The position numbers and the translations under genes were made by a program. This document shows positions 42,765 through 52,486 of a DNA stretch of 64,000 nt, piece by piece (the first letter of the stretch is position 1; every line of letters begins with the position of its first letter). The notes under the pieces are model-generated. The model was not told the DNA's origin and made no database searches. It saw only the letters and a program-made list of their open reading frames with translations. Where the stretch lies: contig NZ_CP062253.1 in assembly GCF_014863585.1 (NCBI RefSeq), positions 5,661,501 through 5,725,500 on the forward strand. The letters run 5' to 3'. Source of the stretch: Pseudomonas gozinkensis (GTDB taxonomy: Bacteria; Pseudomonadota; Gammaproteobacteria; Pseudomonadales; Pseudomonadaceae).

Positions 42765-44228
42765 TCAGCGGAACGGCGGCTCGTCGAAGCTGCGCAGTTT
42801 GCGCGAGTGCAGCGAGTTGAGTTCGGTGCGCAGCAGATCCACCGCTTCGATGCCGATCTTCAAGTGCTGGCTGACCGCACGCTCGTAGAACGCGTTGGCC
42901 GAACCCGGCAGCTTGATTTCGCTGTGCAGCGGTTTGTCCGAGACGCAGAGCAACGTGCCGTACGGCACCCGCAGGCGGTAACCCTGGGCGGCGATGGTAC
43001 CGCTTTCCATGTCCACGGCAACGGCGCGGGACAGGTTGATCAACGGTCGCTCCTGGGCCCAGCGCAATTCCCAGTTACGGTCGTCGTAGGTCAACACAGT
43101 GCCGGTGCGCAGGCGTTTCTTCAGTTCTTCGCCTTTTTCCCCGGTGATGTTGGCCGCCGCTTGCTGCAACGCCAGCTGCACCTCGGCCAGCGCCGGGATC
43201 GGAATGTTCGGCGGCACCACCCGGTCGAGAATCCCGTCGCGACGCATGTAGGCGTGAGCCAAAACGTAGTCGCCGATGGTCTGCGACTGACGCAGGCCAC
43301 CGCAGTGACCGATCATCAGCCAGCAATGCGGACGCAGCACTGCCAGGTGGTCGGTGATGTTCTTGGCGTTGGACGGGCCGACACCGATGTTGACCAGGGT
43401 CACGCCGTGGCCATCGCTGGCGATCAGGTGATAGGCCGGCATCTGGTAGCGGTGCCAGACCACGCCGGCCGCAATGGCCGACGCTTCGCCATGATCCATG
43501 CCTTTTTCGATGATCACGTTGCCCGGCAACACCATGCGCACGAAGCGCGGGTCGCGGCGCAGTTGCTCCAGGCCATGGACGATGAACTGGTCGACATAAC
43601 GGTGGTAGTTGGTCAGCAGAATCCAAGGCTGCACATGGCGCCAGTCGCTACCGGTGTAGTGCACCAGACGGCGCAGCGAGAAGTCGACGCGCGCGGCATC
43701 GAACAGCGCCAATGGCAATGGATCGGTGTTTTCCCAATCGTAGAGACCGTCGGCGATGCCATCGGTGGCCGCAGACAGGTCGGTACTCGGGAACACCCGT
43801 GCCAGCACCGCAGCGGTGACGCCGGAGCCGGCCAGTTCATCGCCCTGCTCGACCACGTACGGGTACGGAATGTTCTGCTCGCTGACCCCGACTTCCACGG
43901 TTACCGTGAAGTCGTGCATCAGTGGCACCAGCTGTTCCAGCAGGTATTTGCGAAACGCCGCCGGGTGGGTGACGGTCACGCTGTAGGTGCCCGGCAACTG
44001 CACCTTGGCGTAGGCGCGGGTGGTCTGCGGGACTTCGCCCTGGCAGTGGTAGGTCAGACGCAGTTCGGGATAACGGAACAGGGCACGTTGCTGGGCGTCG
44101 GGCTCGACGCGATCCTTGAGATAACGCTTGAGCGCCGAGTTCAGCGCCGTGGTGGCCCGCTCATGCAGCTCGGCGAGACGGTCCACGGCCTGTTCGGCGG
44201 TTTGAACGACAATAAACGCTTCGGTCAC
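42765..44228 (-). CDS. amn: AMP nucleosidase
   Basis: A 487-residue AMP nucleosidase that splits AMP into adenine and ribose 5-phosphate. The N-terminal domain (about 1-200) contains GTYSVTVTHPAAFRKYLLEQL. The nucleoside-phosphorylase-like catalytic domain follows, with LVNIGVGPSNAKNITDHLAVLRPH, MIGHCGGLRQSQTIGDYVLA and VAVDMESGTIAAQGY, where the Met-Glu-Ser binds ribose. I use the GTG at 44228 because AGGAA lies seven bases upstream; an ATG 12 codons earlier (44264) is also open. It helps set adenylate levels. Confidence 0.92.
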   Translation of the reverse strand: MTEAFIVVQTAEQAVDRLAELHERATTALNSALKRYLKDRVEPDAQQRALFRYPELRLTYHCQGEVPQTTRAYAKVQLPGTYSVTVTHPAAFRKYLLEQLVPLMHDFTVTVEVGVSEQNIPYPYVVEQGDELAGSGVTAAVLARVFPSTDLSAATDGIADGLYDWENTDPLPLALFDAARVDFSLRRLVHYTGSDWRHVQPWILLTNYHRYVDQFIVHGLEQLRRDPRFVRMVLPGNVIIEKGMDHGEASAIAAGVVWHRYQMPAYHLIASDGHGVTLVNIGVGPSNAKNITDHLAVLRPHCWLMIGHCGGLRQSQTIGDYVLAHAYMRRDGILDRVVPPNIPIPALAEVQLALQQAAANITGEKGEELKKRLRTGTVLTYDDRNWELRWAQERPLINLSRAVAVDMESGTIAAQGYRLRVPYGTLLCVSDKPLHSEIKLPGSANAFYERAVSQHLKIGIEAVDLLRTELNSLHSRKLRSFDEPPFR

Positions 44229-44339
44229 GATCAGCTTCCTGTGTTCTGACTTGCAGAGCTTCATCTTGCCTGCATCGTGGCGTCACGGAAACAGTGGCGT
44301 TGTGGGTTCACCCTAATCATTCAAACAATGAAGATCCCC

Positions 44340-44428
44340 TGTGGGAGCGAGCTTGCTCGCGATAGCGGTATGTCAGTCACCCTCTACTCAACTGAACTAC
44401 CGCTTTCGCGAGCAAGCTCGCTCCCACA
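44340..44428. repeat. BIME between amn and aidB
   Basis: A facing pair of the GAGCTTGCTC REP (GTGGGAGCGAGCTTGCTCGCGATAG and CGCTTTCGCGAGCAAGCTCGC) between two genes on the same (minus) strand. Confidence 0.9.
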
Positions 44429-44456
44429 AGGTTTCGTATTGTTCAAAAAAACAGAG

Positions 44457-46106
44457 TCAGAAACCTTGCGGCGTAGAGCGGGCGACGATGGCTTCGACAT
44501 CCAGCCCGCGCGGCAACGCGCCGTAGACCCGCCCGCCTCCGCTCAGACGACTGGCGATGAACGCATCGCTGACCGCCGAATTCCCGGCCTCCAGCAGCAG
44601 CTTCGCTTGCAGTCCCAAAGCGATGTCTTCGGTCAGTTGCCGAGCGCGGTATTGAATGTCGCCGGTGTCCTTGAACTGCGCCTGCAATTGCTGAATGTGC
44701 GCGGCCAGTCGCCTGTCGCCATGACCATCGCCCAACTCACTGAACAACACATCAAGCACGCCCGGCTCTTTCGACAACGCCCGCAGCACGTCGAGGCATT
44801 GCACGTTGCCGGAGCCTTCCCACGTCGAGTTCACCGGCGCTTCGCGGTACAGCCGCGGCAGGATGCTCTCCTCGACATACCCGGCGCCGCCCATGCACTC
44901 GGCGGCTTCGTTGATCATTGCCGGCGCGCGTTTGCAGATCCAGTACTTGCCCACCGCCGTCACCAGTCGGGCGAACTGCGCTTCATGGCGATCGTCCAGA
45001 TGATCCAGCGCCTTGCCCATGCGCAGGCTCAACGCCAGCGCGGCTTCGCTTTCAAGTGCCAGATCGGCCAGCACGTTTTGCATCAGTGGTTGTTCGCTAA
45101 GCAGTTTGCCGCTGACCTTGCGATGGGCGCAGTGATGGCTGGCCTGAGTCAGCGCCTGACGCATCAGCGAGCTGGAGCCGACCATGCAATCGAAACGGGT
45201 CATGGCCACCATCTCGATGATGGTCGGCACACCGCGCCCTTCTTCGCCGACCATCCACGCCAGCGCGCCTCGGAACTCCACTTCGCTGGAGGCGTTGGAC
45301 TGGTTGCCGAGCTTGTTTTTCAGGCGCTGGATATAGAACTGATTGCGCGCGTCGTCCGGGCGATGGCGCGGCAGCAGGAAACAGCTCAAACCCTTGTCGG
45401 TCTGCGCCAGCGTCAGGAACGCATCGCACATCGGCGCCGAACAGAACCATTTGTGCCCCACCAATTCATAGGCCTGACCCGGGCCACTGGCGCCGACCGG
45501 ATATGCCTTGGTGGTGTTGGCGCGCACGTCGGTGCCGCCCTGTTTCTCGGTCATCGCCATGCCGATCGTGACACCAGCCTTATGCGCCATGCCGACATTG
45601 CGCGGGTCGTATTCGGTGGCGAGGATTTTCGGCAGCCATTGTTCGGCCAGATTCGGCTGCAAACGCAGCGCGGGCACACTGGCGAAGGTCATGGTCAACG
45701 GACAACCACTGCCGGCCTCGGCCTGACTGTGCAGATAGCTCATGGAGGCACGGGCGACATGGGCGCCATCCTGTGGATGAGCCCAGGGCAGAGAGGTCAG
45801 GCCATGTTCGATGGCGGTGCGCATCAGCTCGTGATACGCCGGATGAAACTCCACCAGATCGATGCGATGGCCATAGCGGTCATGGCTGGCGAACACCGGT
45901 TTGTTCTGGTTGGCGAGGAACCCGGCTTCCATCAGCGGCCCGCCGGCCAACGCACCGTAGGCGTCGATCCGCGACTCGGCCCAGCCAGCGCCAAACCGCC
46001 GCGACCACTCCTGTAACGGCAGGTCGATGCGGTACAGGTTGGTGCCGTCCAGCGACGGTGGCTGGTTGGTGACTTCGTGGGTTTCGGCGAACTGATGCAG
46101 GTTCAT
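44457..46106 (-). CDS. aidB: AidB-type acyl-CoA dehydrogenase family protein
   Basis: A 549-residue flavoprotein, the length of E. coli AidB. The acyl-CoA dehydrogenase motif GMAMTEKQGGTDVRANTTKA binds FAD, and RFDCMVGSSSLMRQA and ECMGGAGYVEESILPRLYREA are typical AidB segments. AidB belongs to the adaptive response to alkylating agents and binds DNA through its C-terminal domain; it has little dehydrogenase activity. No ada/alkB gene is adjacent. A divergent relation to other genes is absent: it sits between amn and the hybrid kinase on the same strand. Confidence 0.9.
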   Translation of the reverse strand: MNLHQFAETHEVTNQPPSLDGTNLYRIDLPLQEWSRRFGAGWAESRIDAYGALAGGPLMEAGFLANQNKPVFASHDRYGHRIDLVEFHPAYHELMRTAIEHGLTSLPWAHPQDGAHVARASMSYLHSQAEAGSGCPLTMTFASVPALRLQPNLAEQWLPKILATEYDPRNVGMAHKAGVTIGMAMTEKQGGTDVRANTTKAYPVGASGPGQAYELVGHKWFCSAPMCDAFLTLAQTDKGLSCFLLPRHRPDDARNQFYIQRLKNKLGNQSNASSEVEFRGALAWMVGEEGRGVPTIIEMVAMTRFDCMVGSSSLMRQALTQASHHCAHRKVSGKLLSEQPLMQNVLADLALESEAALALSLRMGKALDHLDDRHEAQFARLVTAVGKYWICKRAPAMINEAAECMGGAGYVEESILPRLYREAPVNSTWEGSGNVQCLDVLRALSKEPGVLDVLFSELGDGHGDRRLAAHIQQLQAQFKDTGDIQYRARQLTEDIALGLQAKLLLEAGNSAVSDAFIASRLSGGGRVYGALPRGLDVEAIVARSTPQGF

Positions 46107-46177
46107 GACGGGGCTCCTTGATCGGCCAGAGCTTCAGTTAAGCACCGCCCCCGAACCGTTCAAAGTGTCATATCGGC

Positions 46178-48550
46178 CTAAATACCGGCGCTTTCACCCT
46201 GCCAGCAACTCAACACCCGCCGCTGCATCGCAACCTGCAAATCCTCGAATTTAACCGGTTTGCTCAGGTAATCGATCGAGCCACCCGACGCGCAATGCTC
46301 GCGATCCGCCCCCAGCGCGATCATGAACACCGGCAAATGGGCGCATCCCGGCAGGTCACGAATCTGGCAACACAGCGATGCTCCGTCGAGCGGTGGCAAC
46401 TGACAATCGATCAACACTGCATCGAAGCGCTCGCGCTGCAAACAGTCGAGCGCCGCCGCGCCGTGGTCGGCGGTGCGCACCCGGAAACCGAGCTTGAGCA
46501 ACATGCCGCGCATCACCAATTGGTTGACGCTGTTGTCGTCCACCAGCAGCACGGTGCAATCCTGCGGCGCGCGCACGGTGTCGCGGCTGAACGCAGGCAC
46601 GGCTTCCACTTCCGGCAACTCAAACTCGACATCCAGTTGAAAACGGCTGCCGCGCCCCGGCTCTGAGCGGTGCGTGAGCTTGCCACCGAGCAACTCCACC
46701 AATTGCCGGCAGATCGCCAGGCCGACACCCAGCCCGCCGTATTCGCGGGTCATCGAACCGTCGAGCTGGAAGAACCGCTGATACAGCGTGGCCTCACCCA
46801 GATCGGTAAAGCCGATGCCGGTGTCGATCACCGCAAAGGAAAGTGCCAGGCGATTGTCCGTCGACGATTTGCCGGTGACCCGCAAGGCCAGACCGCCGAC
46901 ACGGGTGAATTTGATCGCGTTATCCAGCAAGCATTCCAGGCATTGCGCGAGTTTGGCGCTGTCGCCATACAGGCGATCCGGCAGGGTCGGCAGCACGTCG
47001 ACCTTGAAGTCCAGCGACTTGCTCGAAGCGTTGCCATCGAACTGAATCCGCAACGCCTCGACCACCCCGCGCAGGCTGAAACTGCCCGGCGTGGCCTTGA
47101 GCTTGCCGGCCTGCAATTCGGTCAGGGTCAGGATACCGTTGACCATTCGCATCATGTCCCGGGCCGAACCGGCGGCGGTCTGCTGGTATTGCTCCAGTTC
47201 CGGATCGAGTTCGACGGTCTGCATCAACTCGAGCGAGCCGATCACACCGTTCATCGGCGTGCGCAGTTCGTGAGTGAGGGTCGCGAGGAATTCGTCCTTG
47301 AGCTTGTTGCTGTGGGCCAGTTGCTGGTTCAGCACTTCGAGCTTCTGGCCGGCATCGAACAGGGTCTGCGCCTGTTGTTCACGCATCGCGTTGATCCGGT
47401 CGGCCAGCGCCAGCGACAGCAGCGCCACTTCGATGGCCGAGCCGATCTGGCTGGCGTACATGGTCAGGAACACGTTCGGCAACAAACCCAGAACCATCAT
47501 CGTGTTGACGATGCCGCCGATCAGGAACGCCGACCAGGCAATGATGAAATAACGCGCCACCCGCAGGCCGCGCCACCAGGCGAGGATCCCGGCGGCGAAG
47601 ATCACCACGGTAAAAGTCAGTGCCAAGGTCGTCGCCAGACGCAGGGCCAGGCCATAACTGGTCATCAACGACAGGCCGATCACCACGGCGCCAAATACAA
47701 TCAGGGCGATCAGCAGGCGATCGAGCCAGCGGCTGTGGTTCTTGGTCTGCAGGAAACTGCGGGCGAACTGGCTGCCGAACAGCCCCGCACAACCGATGAA
47801 GAACGGCGTGGCGGCGTTGGCCCACCACGGGTTGTCCGGCCAGAAATACTCGACCGCCGCGCCATTGACCGACAGCTGATAAAGGCCGAACGAAGCGATA
47901 TAGAAGATGTAATAGAGGTAACTGGTGTCGCGCACGCTGAGGTAGATGAACAGGTTGTAGACCAGCATCCCCAGCAGCACGCCATAAATGATCCCCAGCA
48001 CATATAGGCGCACTGGCTGGTCTTCGAGGTACGCGGTGCTCGACCACAATGTCACCGGCGCCTGGATCGAGCCTTCGCTGGACAACCGCAGATAAACGGT
48101 TCGCTGTTGATCCGGCTTGAACGCCAGGTCGAACAGGTAATTGTTCTGGCGGATCTCGCGACTGGCGAACGGCAAGGCGTCGCCGGTTTGCCGCACCAGA
48201 CGGTAGTCTCCAACGGCATCGGGCAGATACAGGTCGAGATGATCGAGCGGCGGATACGCCAGTTCCAGCAACCAGCTGCGCTGCGCCGACGGATTGCTCG
48301 GGCGGTAATGCAGGTCGATCTTCAGCCAGAACGCCGAGCGCGAATAACCGGCATTGAGCGTGGCTTTGTCATGGGGTTTGAAGTTTCCGGCGGCGGCTTG
48401 CGCGCGGACGTCGGCAATGCTCGCCTGACCGCTCGGGTCTTCGAACACTTGCAGGGATCGACCCAGCGGGAGGCTCTGGGTGAACTCGTCGAACTCGACG
48501 GCGCCTGCCAGGAGGGGCAAGCAGAACAGCAACATCAACAAATAGCGCAT
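46178..48550 (-). CDS. Hybrid sensor histidine kinase/response regulator with 7TMR-DISM input
   Basis: A 790-residue membrane sensor. A signal peptide (MRYLLMLLFCLPLLAGAVE) is followed by a periplasmic 7TMR-DISMED2 domain (about 20-165) and seven hydrophobic helices (about 175-390). The cytoplasmic part has the dimerisation H-box FLATLTHELRTPMNGVIGSL (about 428-447), the N-box CLECLLDNAIKFT, the G boxes DTGIGF and GGLGVGLAIC, and a C-terminal receiver domain (about 655-780; DD in VLLVDDN, phospho-Asp in VLIDCQLP, Lys in YLSKPV). There is no HPt domain, so the phosphate probably passes to a separate HPt protein. The ligand is likely a carbohydrate or other small molecule bound in the periplasm. 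Confidence 0.9.
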   Translation of the reverse strand: MRYLLMLLFCLPLLAGAVEFDEFTQSLPLGRSLQVFEDPSGQASIADVRAQAAAGNFKPHDKATLNAGYSRSAFWLKIDLHYRPSNPSAQRSWLLELAYPPLDHLDLYLPDAVGDYRLVRQTGDALPFASREIRQNNYLFDLAFKPDQQRTVYLRLSSEGSIQAPVTLWSSTAYLEDQPVRLYVLGIIYGVLLGMLVYNLFIYLSVRDTSYLYYIFYIASFGLYQLSVNGAAVEYFWPDNPWWANAATPFFIGCAGLFGSQFARSFLQTKNHSRWLDRLLIALIVFGAVVIGLSLMTSYGLALRLATTLALTFTVVIFAAGILAWWRGLRVARYFIIAWSAFLIGGIVNTMMVLGLLPNVFLTMYASQIGSAIEVALLSLALADRINAMREQQAQTLFDAGQKLEVLNQQLAHSNKLKDEFLATLTHELRTPMNGVIGSLELMQTVELDPELEQYQQTAAGSARDMMRMVNGILTLTELQAGKLKATPGSFSLRGVVEALRIQFDGNASSKSLDFKVDVLPTLPDRLYGDSAKLAQCLECLLDNAIKFTRVGGLALRVTGKSSTDNRLALSFAVIDTGIGFTDLGEATLYQRFFQLDGSMTREYGGLGVGLAICRQLVELLGGKLTHRSEPGRGSRFQLDVEFELPEVEAVPAFSRDTVRAPQDCTVLLVDDNSVNQLVMRGMLLKLGFRVRTADHGAAALDCLQRERFDAVLIDCQLPPLDGASLCCQIRDLPGCAHLPVFMIALGADREHCASGGSIDYLSKPVKFEDLQVAMQRRVLSCWQGESAGI

Positions 48551-48854
48551 TGAAGCCCCAGCGTGGCTTGGCCGGTTGTGTCAGGAAGCCCCCCATTCCC
48601 TTTGAGATGACGTAAAACCGGTATTACCTGTTATTGGTTTGGATCCACTCTAGCATAGCCGTTGATGGCCATTGAGCACCATGGAAATTTTTCCGACGAA
48701 GGCTCTAGAACGGGCGTTCCAGAGCAGAACGCCGAGCTAGAGCTGTTTGCCCGGTCAAATTGTGACAAGCGGTACGAATCCCGCTACCCGTGTTATCGGC
48801 CGCGCGCTGCGCCACAACACCCGAAAAACAGGTTTGGTGGTAAGCTCGCGCACC
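48551..48854. other. Divergent promoter region between the hybrid kinase and thiD
   Basis: About 304 bases with no coding sequence. It contains a 24-base palindrome at 48702-48725 and the presumed promoters of both genes. I looked for a thiamine-pyrophosphate riboswitch before thiD and saw none of its conserved segments. Confidence 0.6.
48702..48725. promoter_or_regulatory. Palindrome in the kinase/thiD spacer
   Basis: GCTCTAGAACG and CGTTCCAGAGC are inverted arms with one mismatch around GG. The size and symmetry fit a dimeric repressor or activator site; the binder is unknown. Confidence 0.4.
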
Positions 48855-49652
48855 ATGAATATCTACAGCTCACGCCCCGTTGTCCTCTGTCTCTCCGGCC
48901 ACGACCCCAGTGGTGGCGCCGGCTTGCAGGCAGATATCGAAGCCCTGCTCGCTCAGGGTTGCCATGCGGCTCCGGCCGTCACCGCCCTGACCGTGCAAGA
49001 CACGGTCAACGTCACTGACTTTCGCGTCCTCGACCGTGAGTGGGTACTGGCCCAGGCCAATGCCGTGCTCAACGACTCCGAAGTCGCGGCAGTGAAACTG
49101 GGCATGCTCGGTTCCCTGGAAATGGTCGACACCGTCGTCGAACTGCTCCAGGCGCACCCGCACTTGCCAGTGGTCTGCGACCCGGTGCTGCGCGCCGGCG
49201 GTGGCGGACGCCTGGGCAAGGACGAAGTCGGCTACGCCATGCGCGAACGCCTGCTGCCGCTGTCGATCATCGCCACCCCCAACCTTCCCGAAGCCCGGAT
49301 CCTCGCCGAACTGCCAGAAGGCACCGCGGACGAGTGCGCTGAAAAACTGTTGCCCTACATAAAGAACCTGCTGATCACCGGCGGTCACGGCGACGAGACC
49401 GAAATCCACAATCGCCTGTACAGCCGCGACGGCCTGCGCGAAACCTTCAAGTGCCAGCGCCTGCCGGGCAGCTATCACGGTTCCGGTTGCACCCTGGCCA
49501 GCACGCTTGCCGGTCGCCTGGCGCTGGGTGAAAACCTTGCCAGCGCCGTGCGTACGGCACTCGATTACACCTGGCGCACCCTGCGCGATGCCGAACAGCT
49601 GGGCAAAGGCCAGTTCGTGCCGCGTCGCCTGCCGCTGGATTTCTGTTCCTGA
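48855..49652 (+). CDS. thiD: Hydroxymethylpyrimidine (phosphate) kinase
   Basis: A 265-residue ribokinase-fold enzyme that phosphorylates HMP and HMP-P for thiamine synthesis. It has VLCLSGHDPSGGAGLQADIEA (substrate site), VCDPVLRAGGGG, and the anion-hole and base motif YHGSGCTLASTLAG. The start at 48855 (MNIYSSRP) gives the usual length; the frame is open for 36 codons more. It is followed 24 bases later by thiE. Confidence 0.93.
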   Translation: MNIYSSRPVVLCLSGHDPSGGAGLQADIEALLAQGCHAAPAVTALTVQDTVNVTDFRVLDREWVLAQANAVLNDSEVAAVKLGMLGSLEMVDTVVELLQAHPHLPVVCDPVLRAGGGGRLGKDEVGYAMRERLLPLSIIATPNLPEARILAELPEGTADECAEKLLPYIKNLLITGGHGDETEIHNRLYSRDGLRETFKCQRLPGSYHGSGCTLASTLAGRLALGENLASAVRTALDYTWRTLRDAEQLGKGQFVPRRLPLDFCS

Positions 49653-49676
49653 TGTTTCGAGCCTGAGGACTGCGCG

Positions 49677-50300
49677 ATGAAACTACGTGGCCTGTATGCC
49701 ATCACCGACAGCCAGTTGCTGGCCGGCAAGTTTCTGTCCTACGTGGAGGCGGCGCTGGAAGGCGGCGTCACCCTGCTGCAATACCGCGACAAGAGCAGCG
49801 ACGAGGCCCGCCGCCTGCGTGAGGCTGAAGCCCTGCGCGACCTGTGCGAACGCTACAAGACGCAACTGATCATCAACGATGACGCCGAACTGGCCGCGCG
49901 CCTGAACGTCGGCGTGCACCTGGGCCAGACCGACGGCCCGCTGTCGCCGACCCGCGCCCTGCTCGGCTCGAAAGCGATCATCGGTTCGACCTGCCACGCG
50001 CAGCTCGAACTGGCCGAACAGGCCGCCAAAGAAGGCGCTAGCTACGTCGCCTTCGGTCGCTTCTTCAATTCCAATACCAAACCCGGTGCACCGAGTTGCA
50101 GCCTCGATCTGCTCGACGAGGCCAAACGCACCCTGCACCTGCCGATCTGCGCGATCGGCGGCATCACCCTCGACAACGCCGCGCCGCTGGTGGCCCATGG
50201 TGTCGATCTGCTGGCCGTGGTCCATGGCCTGTTCGGCGCCGACAGCACCGCCGAAGTGACCCGCCGCGCCCGCGCCTTCAATGAATTATTAAAAGTCTGA
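49677..50300 (+). CDS. thiE: Thiamine-phosphate synthase
   Basis: A 207-residue TIM-barrel enzyme that joins HMP-PP and thiazole phosphate. Typical motifs: [50 protein letters not shown] and [15 protein letters not shown]. It is between thiD and hemL on the same strand with short spacings, so a shared transcript is likely. Confidence 0.95.
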   Translation: MKLRGLYAITDSQLLAGKFLSYVEAALEGGVTLLQYRDKSSDEARRLREAEALRDLCERYKTQLIINDDAELAARLNVGVHLGQTDGPLSPTRALLGSKAIIGSTCHAQLELAEQAAKEGASYVAFGRFFNSNTKPGAPSCSLDLLDEAKRTLHLPICAIGGITLDNAAPLVAHGVDLLAVVHGLFGADSTAEVTRRARAFNELLKV

Positions 50301-50310
50301 GAGCCCGATC

Positions 50311-51594
50311 ATGTCTCGTTCCGAAACCCTTTTTGCCAACGCCCAGAAACACATTCCCGGTGGCGTGAACTCGCCGGTTCGCGCGTTCAAGAGCGTTGGC
50401 GGCACGCCGCTGTTCTTCAAGCACGCCGAAGGCGCCTACGTCACTGACGAAGACGACAAGCGTTATGTGGATTACGTGGGTTCGTGGGGCCCGATGATCC
50501 TCGGCCACAGCCACCCGGACGTGCTGGACGCCGTGCGTAACCAGTTGCAACACGGCCTGTCCTACGGCGCGCCGACCGCGATGGAAACCGAGATGGCCGA
50601 TCTGGTCTGCTCGCTGGTGCCGTCGATGGAGATGGTGCGCATGGTCAGCTCCGGCACCGAAGCGACCATGAGCGCAATCCGTCTGGCCCGTGGTTTCACC
50701 GGCCGCGACAGCATCATCAAGTTCGAAGGCTGCTACCACGGTCACTCCGACAGCCTGCTGGTCAAGGCCGGTTCCGGCGCACTGACCCAGGGCGTACCGA
50801 GCTCGGCCGGCGTACCGGCAGCGTTCGCCAAACACACCCTGACCCTGCCGTTCAACGACATCGACGCGGTTGAAAAAATGCTCGCCGAAGTCGGCCAGGA
50901 CGTGGCGTGCATCATCGTCGAGCCAGTGGCCGGCAACATGAACTGCGTACCGCCGGCGCCGGGTTTCCTCGAAGGCCTGCGCAGCCTGTGCGACAAGCAC
51001 GGCGTGGTGCTGATTTTCGACGAAGTGATGACCGGTTTCCGCGTCGCCCTCGGCGGCGCCCAGGCCTACTACGGCGTAACCCCTGACCTGACCACCTTCG
51101 GCAAGATCATCGGTGGCGGCATGCCGGTCGGCTGCTTCGGCGGCAAGCGCTCGATCATGGAGCGAATCGCGCCACTGGGGCCGGTCTATCAGGCGGGCAC
51201 CTTGTCGGGTAACCCGCTGGCGATGGCTGCCGGCCTGACCACCCTGCGCCTGATCAGCCGTCCGGGTTTCCACGCCGAGCTGACCGACTACACCACGCGT
51301 CTGCTCGATGGCCTGCAACAGCGCGCCGATGCCGCCGGCATTCCGTTCGTGACCACCCAGGCGGGCGGCATGTTCGGTCTGTACTTCAGCGGTGCCGACG
51401 ACATTGTTACTTTTGAAGACGTGATGGCCAGCGATGCAGCGCTGTTCGGCCGCTTCTTCCACCTGATGCTGGAAGGTGGCGTGTACCTGGCACCGAGCGC
51501 CTTCGAAGCCGGTTTCACCTCGATCGCCCATGGCGAAGCCGAGCTGAAACTGACCCTCGACGCCGCCGAACGCGCCTTCGCGAAGTTGAAGTAA
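50311..51594 (+). CDS. hemL: Glutamate-1-semialdehyde 2,1-aminomutase
   Basis: A 427-residue PLP enzyme that makes 5-aminolevulinate for tetrapyrrole synthesis. The Schiff-base Lys is K265 in [42 protein letters not shown] and [11 protein letters not shown] are conserved family segments. The gene starts ten bases after thiE, the Pseudomonas order thiD-thiE-hemL. A hairpin follows the stop. Confidence 0.96.
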   Translation: MSRSETLFANAQKHIPGGVNSPVRAFKSVGGTPLFFKHAEGAYVTDEDDKRYVDYVGSWGPMILGHSHPDVLDAVRNQLQHGLSYGAPTAMETEMADLVCSLVPSMEMVRMVSSGTEATMSAIRLARGFTGRDSIIKFEGCYHGHSDSLLVKAGSGALTQGVPSSAGVPAAFAKHTLTLPFNDIDAVEKMLAEVGQDVACIIVEPVAGNMNCVPPAPGFLEGLRSLCDKHGVVLIFDEVMTGFRVALGGAQAYYGVTPDLTTFGKIIGGGMPVGCFGGKRSIMERIAPLGPVYQAGTLSGNPLAMAAGLTTLRLISRPGFHAELTDYTTRLLDGLQQRADAAGIPFVTTQAGGMFGLYFSGADDIVTFEDVMASDAALFGRFFHLMLEGGVYLAPSAFEAGFTSIAHGEAELKLTLDAAERAFAKLK

Positions 51595-51605
51595 AACGCC
51601 CCGCC

Positions 51606-51633
51606 GCTGACGTTGGCCATTGCCAGCGTCAGC
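51606..51633 (+). terminator. Hairpin after hemL
   Basis: GCTGACGTTGGC and GCCAGCGTCAGC pair over twelve bases (one G-U) around CATT, starting 12 bases past the hemL stop. The tail GTTCTCCT is only moderately T-rich. Confidence 0.6.
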
Positions 51634-51732
51634 GTTCTCCTACATCCGCACGCCTTTTCCGACACTCCTGCCAAAAATCTCCCATAAAGTGGGCGATATA
51701 TTTCCCGCGCAGCAGAAAATCGAGTAAAGACT

Positions 51733-51762
51733 TTGTAAGGATGGCCCTGCTTATTTCATAAT
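51733..51762 (+). promoter_or_regulatory. Sigma-70-like promoter before the Sel1 gene
   Basis: TTGTAA (51733-51738), 18-base spacer, CATAAT (51757-51762), then GCGCGC, a GC-rich discriminator of the kind seen at growth-rate-controlled promoters. It lies about 60 bases before the start codon. Confidence 0.5.
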
Positions 51763-51820
51763 GCGCGCTTATTGGATCCCTCGACGGGTCCGCGCGCCCT
51801 TCAGAGGTAAGTCGATTCCC

Positions 51821-52375
51821 ATGAACCGCACCGGCCGCACCCTTGCCTTGGGCTGCCTGTTGCTCCTTCAGCCGCTGCTCGCACATGCACAAGCAGGCGG
51901 CAACTCGTTGTTGATCCCGGCGATGGGTCGCTGCACCCTCAATACTCAGCCGCAAGACGTCACGCAGGCACTGGCCGCCTGCCAGAAGTCGGCGGACGAA
52001 GGGGATGCGCAAGCGCAATACGAGTTGGGTGAGTTCTACTACGACGGCAAGAACGCGCCGCGCGACCTCAATCAAGCCCTGAGCTATTTCGAAAAGGCCT
52101 CGCTGCAAGGCCACGCCCAGGCGCAATTCAAGCTCGGCACCATGTTCTTCCACGGCGAAGGTGTGCAGGCCAACAACATTCAGGCGTATATCGTGCTGAA
52201 GATGGCCGCGGTCAACGGCGCTGAAGATGCGCTGGACACCGCGGACGAAGTCTCCGAAAAAATGTCCCGCGAAGATCTCGAAACCGCGACCCAGGTGCTC
52301 GGGCAAATTTTCCGTAAATACCTGATGGAACTGCAGAGCGCTGACGGGCGTACGCCGTTCTCGCCCCTGCCCTGA
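51821..52375 (+). CDS. Exported Sel1-repeat (TPR-like) protein
   Basis: A 184-residue protein with a signal peptide (RTLALGCLLLLQPLLAHAQA, cleavage near residue 24). Two to three Sel1 repeats are visible: QKSADEGDAQAQYELGEFYYDG, then FEKASLQGHAQAQFKLGTMFFHGEG, then a partial third. Such repeats mediate protein contacts in the periplasm. The frame opens at 51761, inside the -10 region, so the ATG at 51821 is preferred. Single-gene unit; partner unknown. Confidence 0.82.
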   Translation: MNRTGRTLALGCLLLLQPLLAHAQAGGNSLLIPAMGRCTLNTQPQDVTQALAACQKSADEGDAQAQYELGEFYYDGKNAPRDLNQALSYFEKASLQGHAQAQFKLGTMFFHGEGVQANNIQAYIVLKMAAVNGAEDALDTADEVSEKMSREDLETATQVLGQIFRKYLMELQSADGRTPFSPLP

Positions 52376-52400
52376 TTTCTGCGCCGACTTCTCTGGCCTC

Positions 52401-52463
52401 TTCGCGAGCAAGCTCGCTCCCACACAGGAATGAATCTCCCTGTGGGAGCGAGCTTGCTCGCGA
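52401..52463. repeat. REP pair after the Sel1 gene
   Basis: CGCGAGCAAGCTCGCTCCCACA and TGTGGGAGCGAGCTTGCTCGCG in tail-to-tail order with an 18-base spacer, between convergent genes. Confidence 0.9.
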
Positions 52464-52486
52464 ATGAGGCGACTCGGTCTTACAGA

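Noticed and set aside
48551..48854. Possible TPP riboswitch before thiD
   Set aside because: The conserved CUGAGA and ACCUGAUCUGGAUAAUGCC-like segments are absent on either strand.
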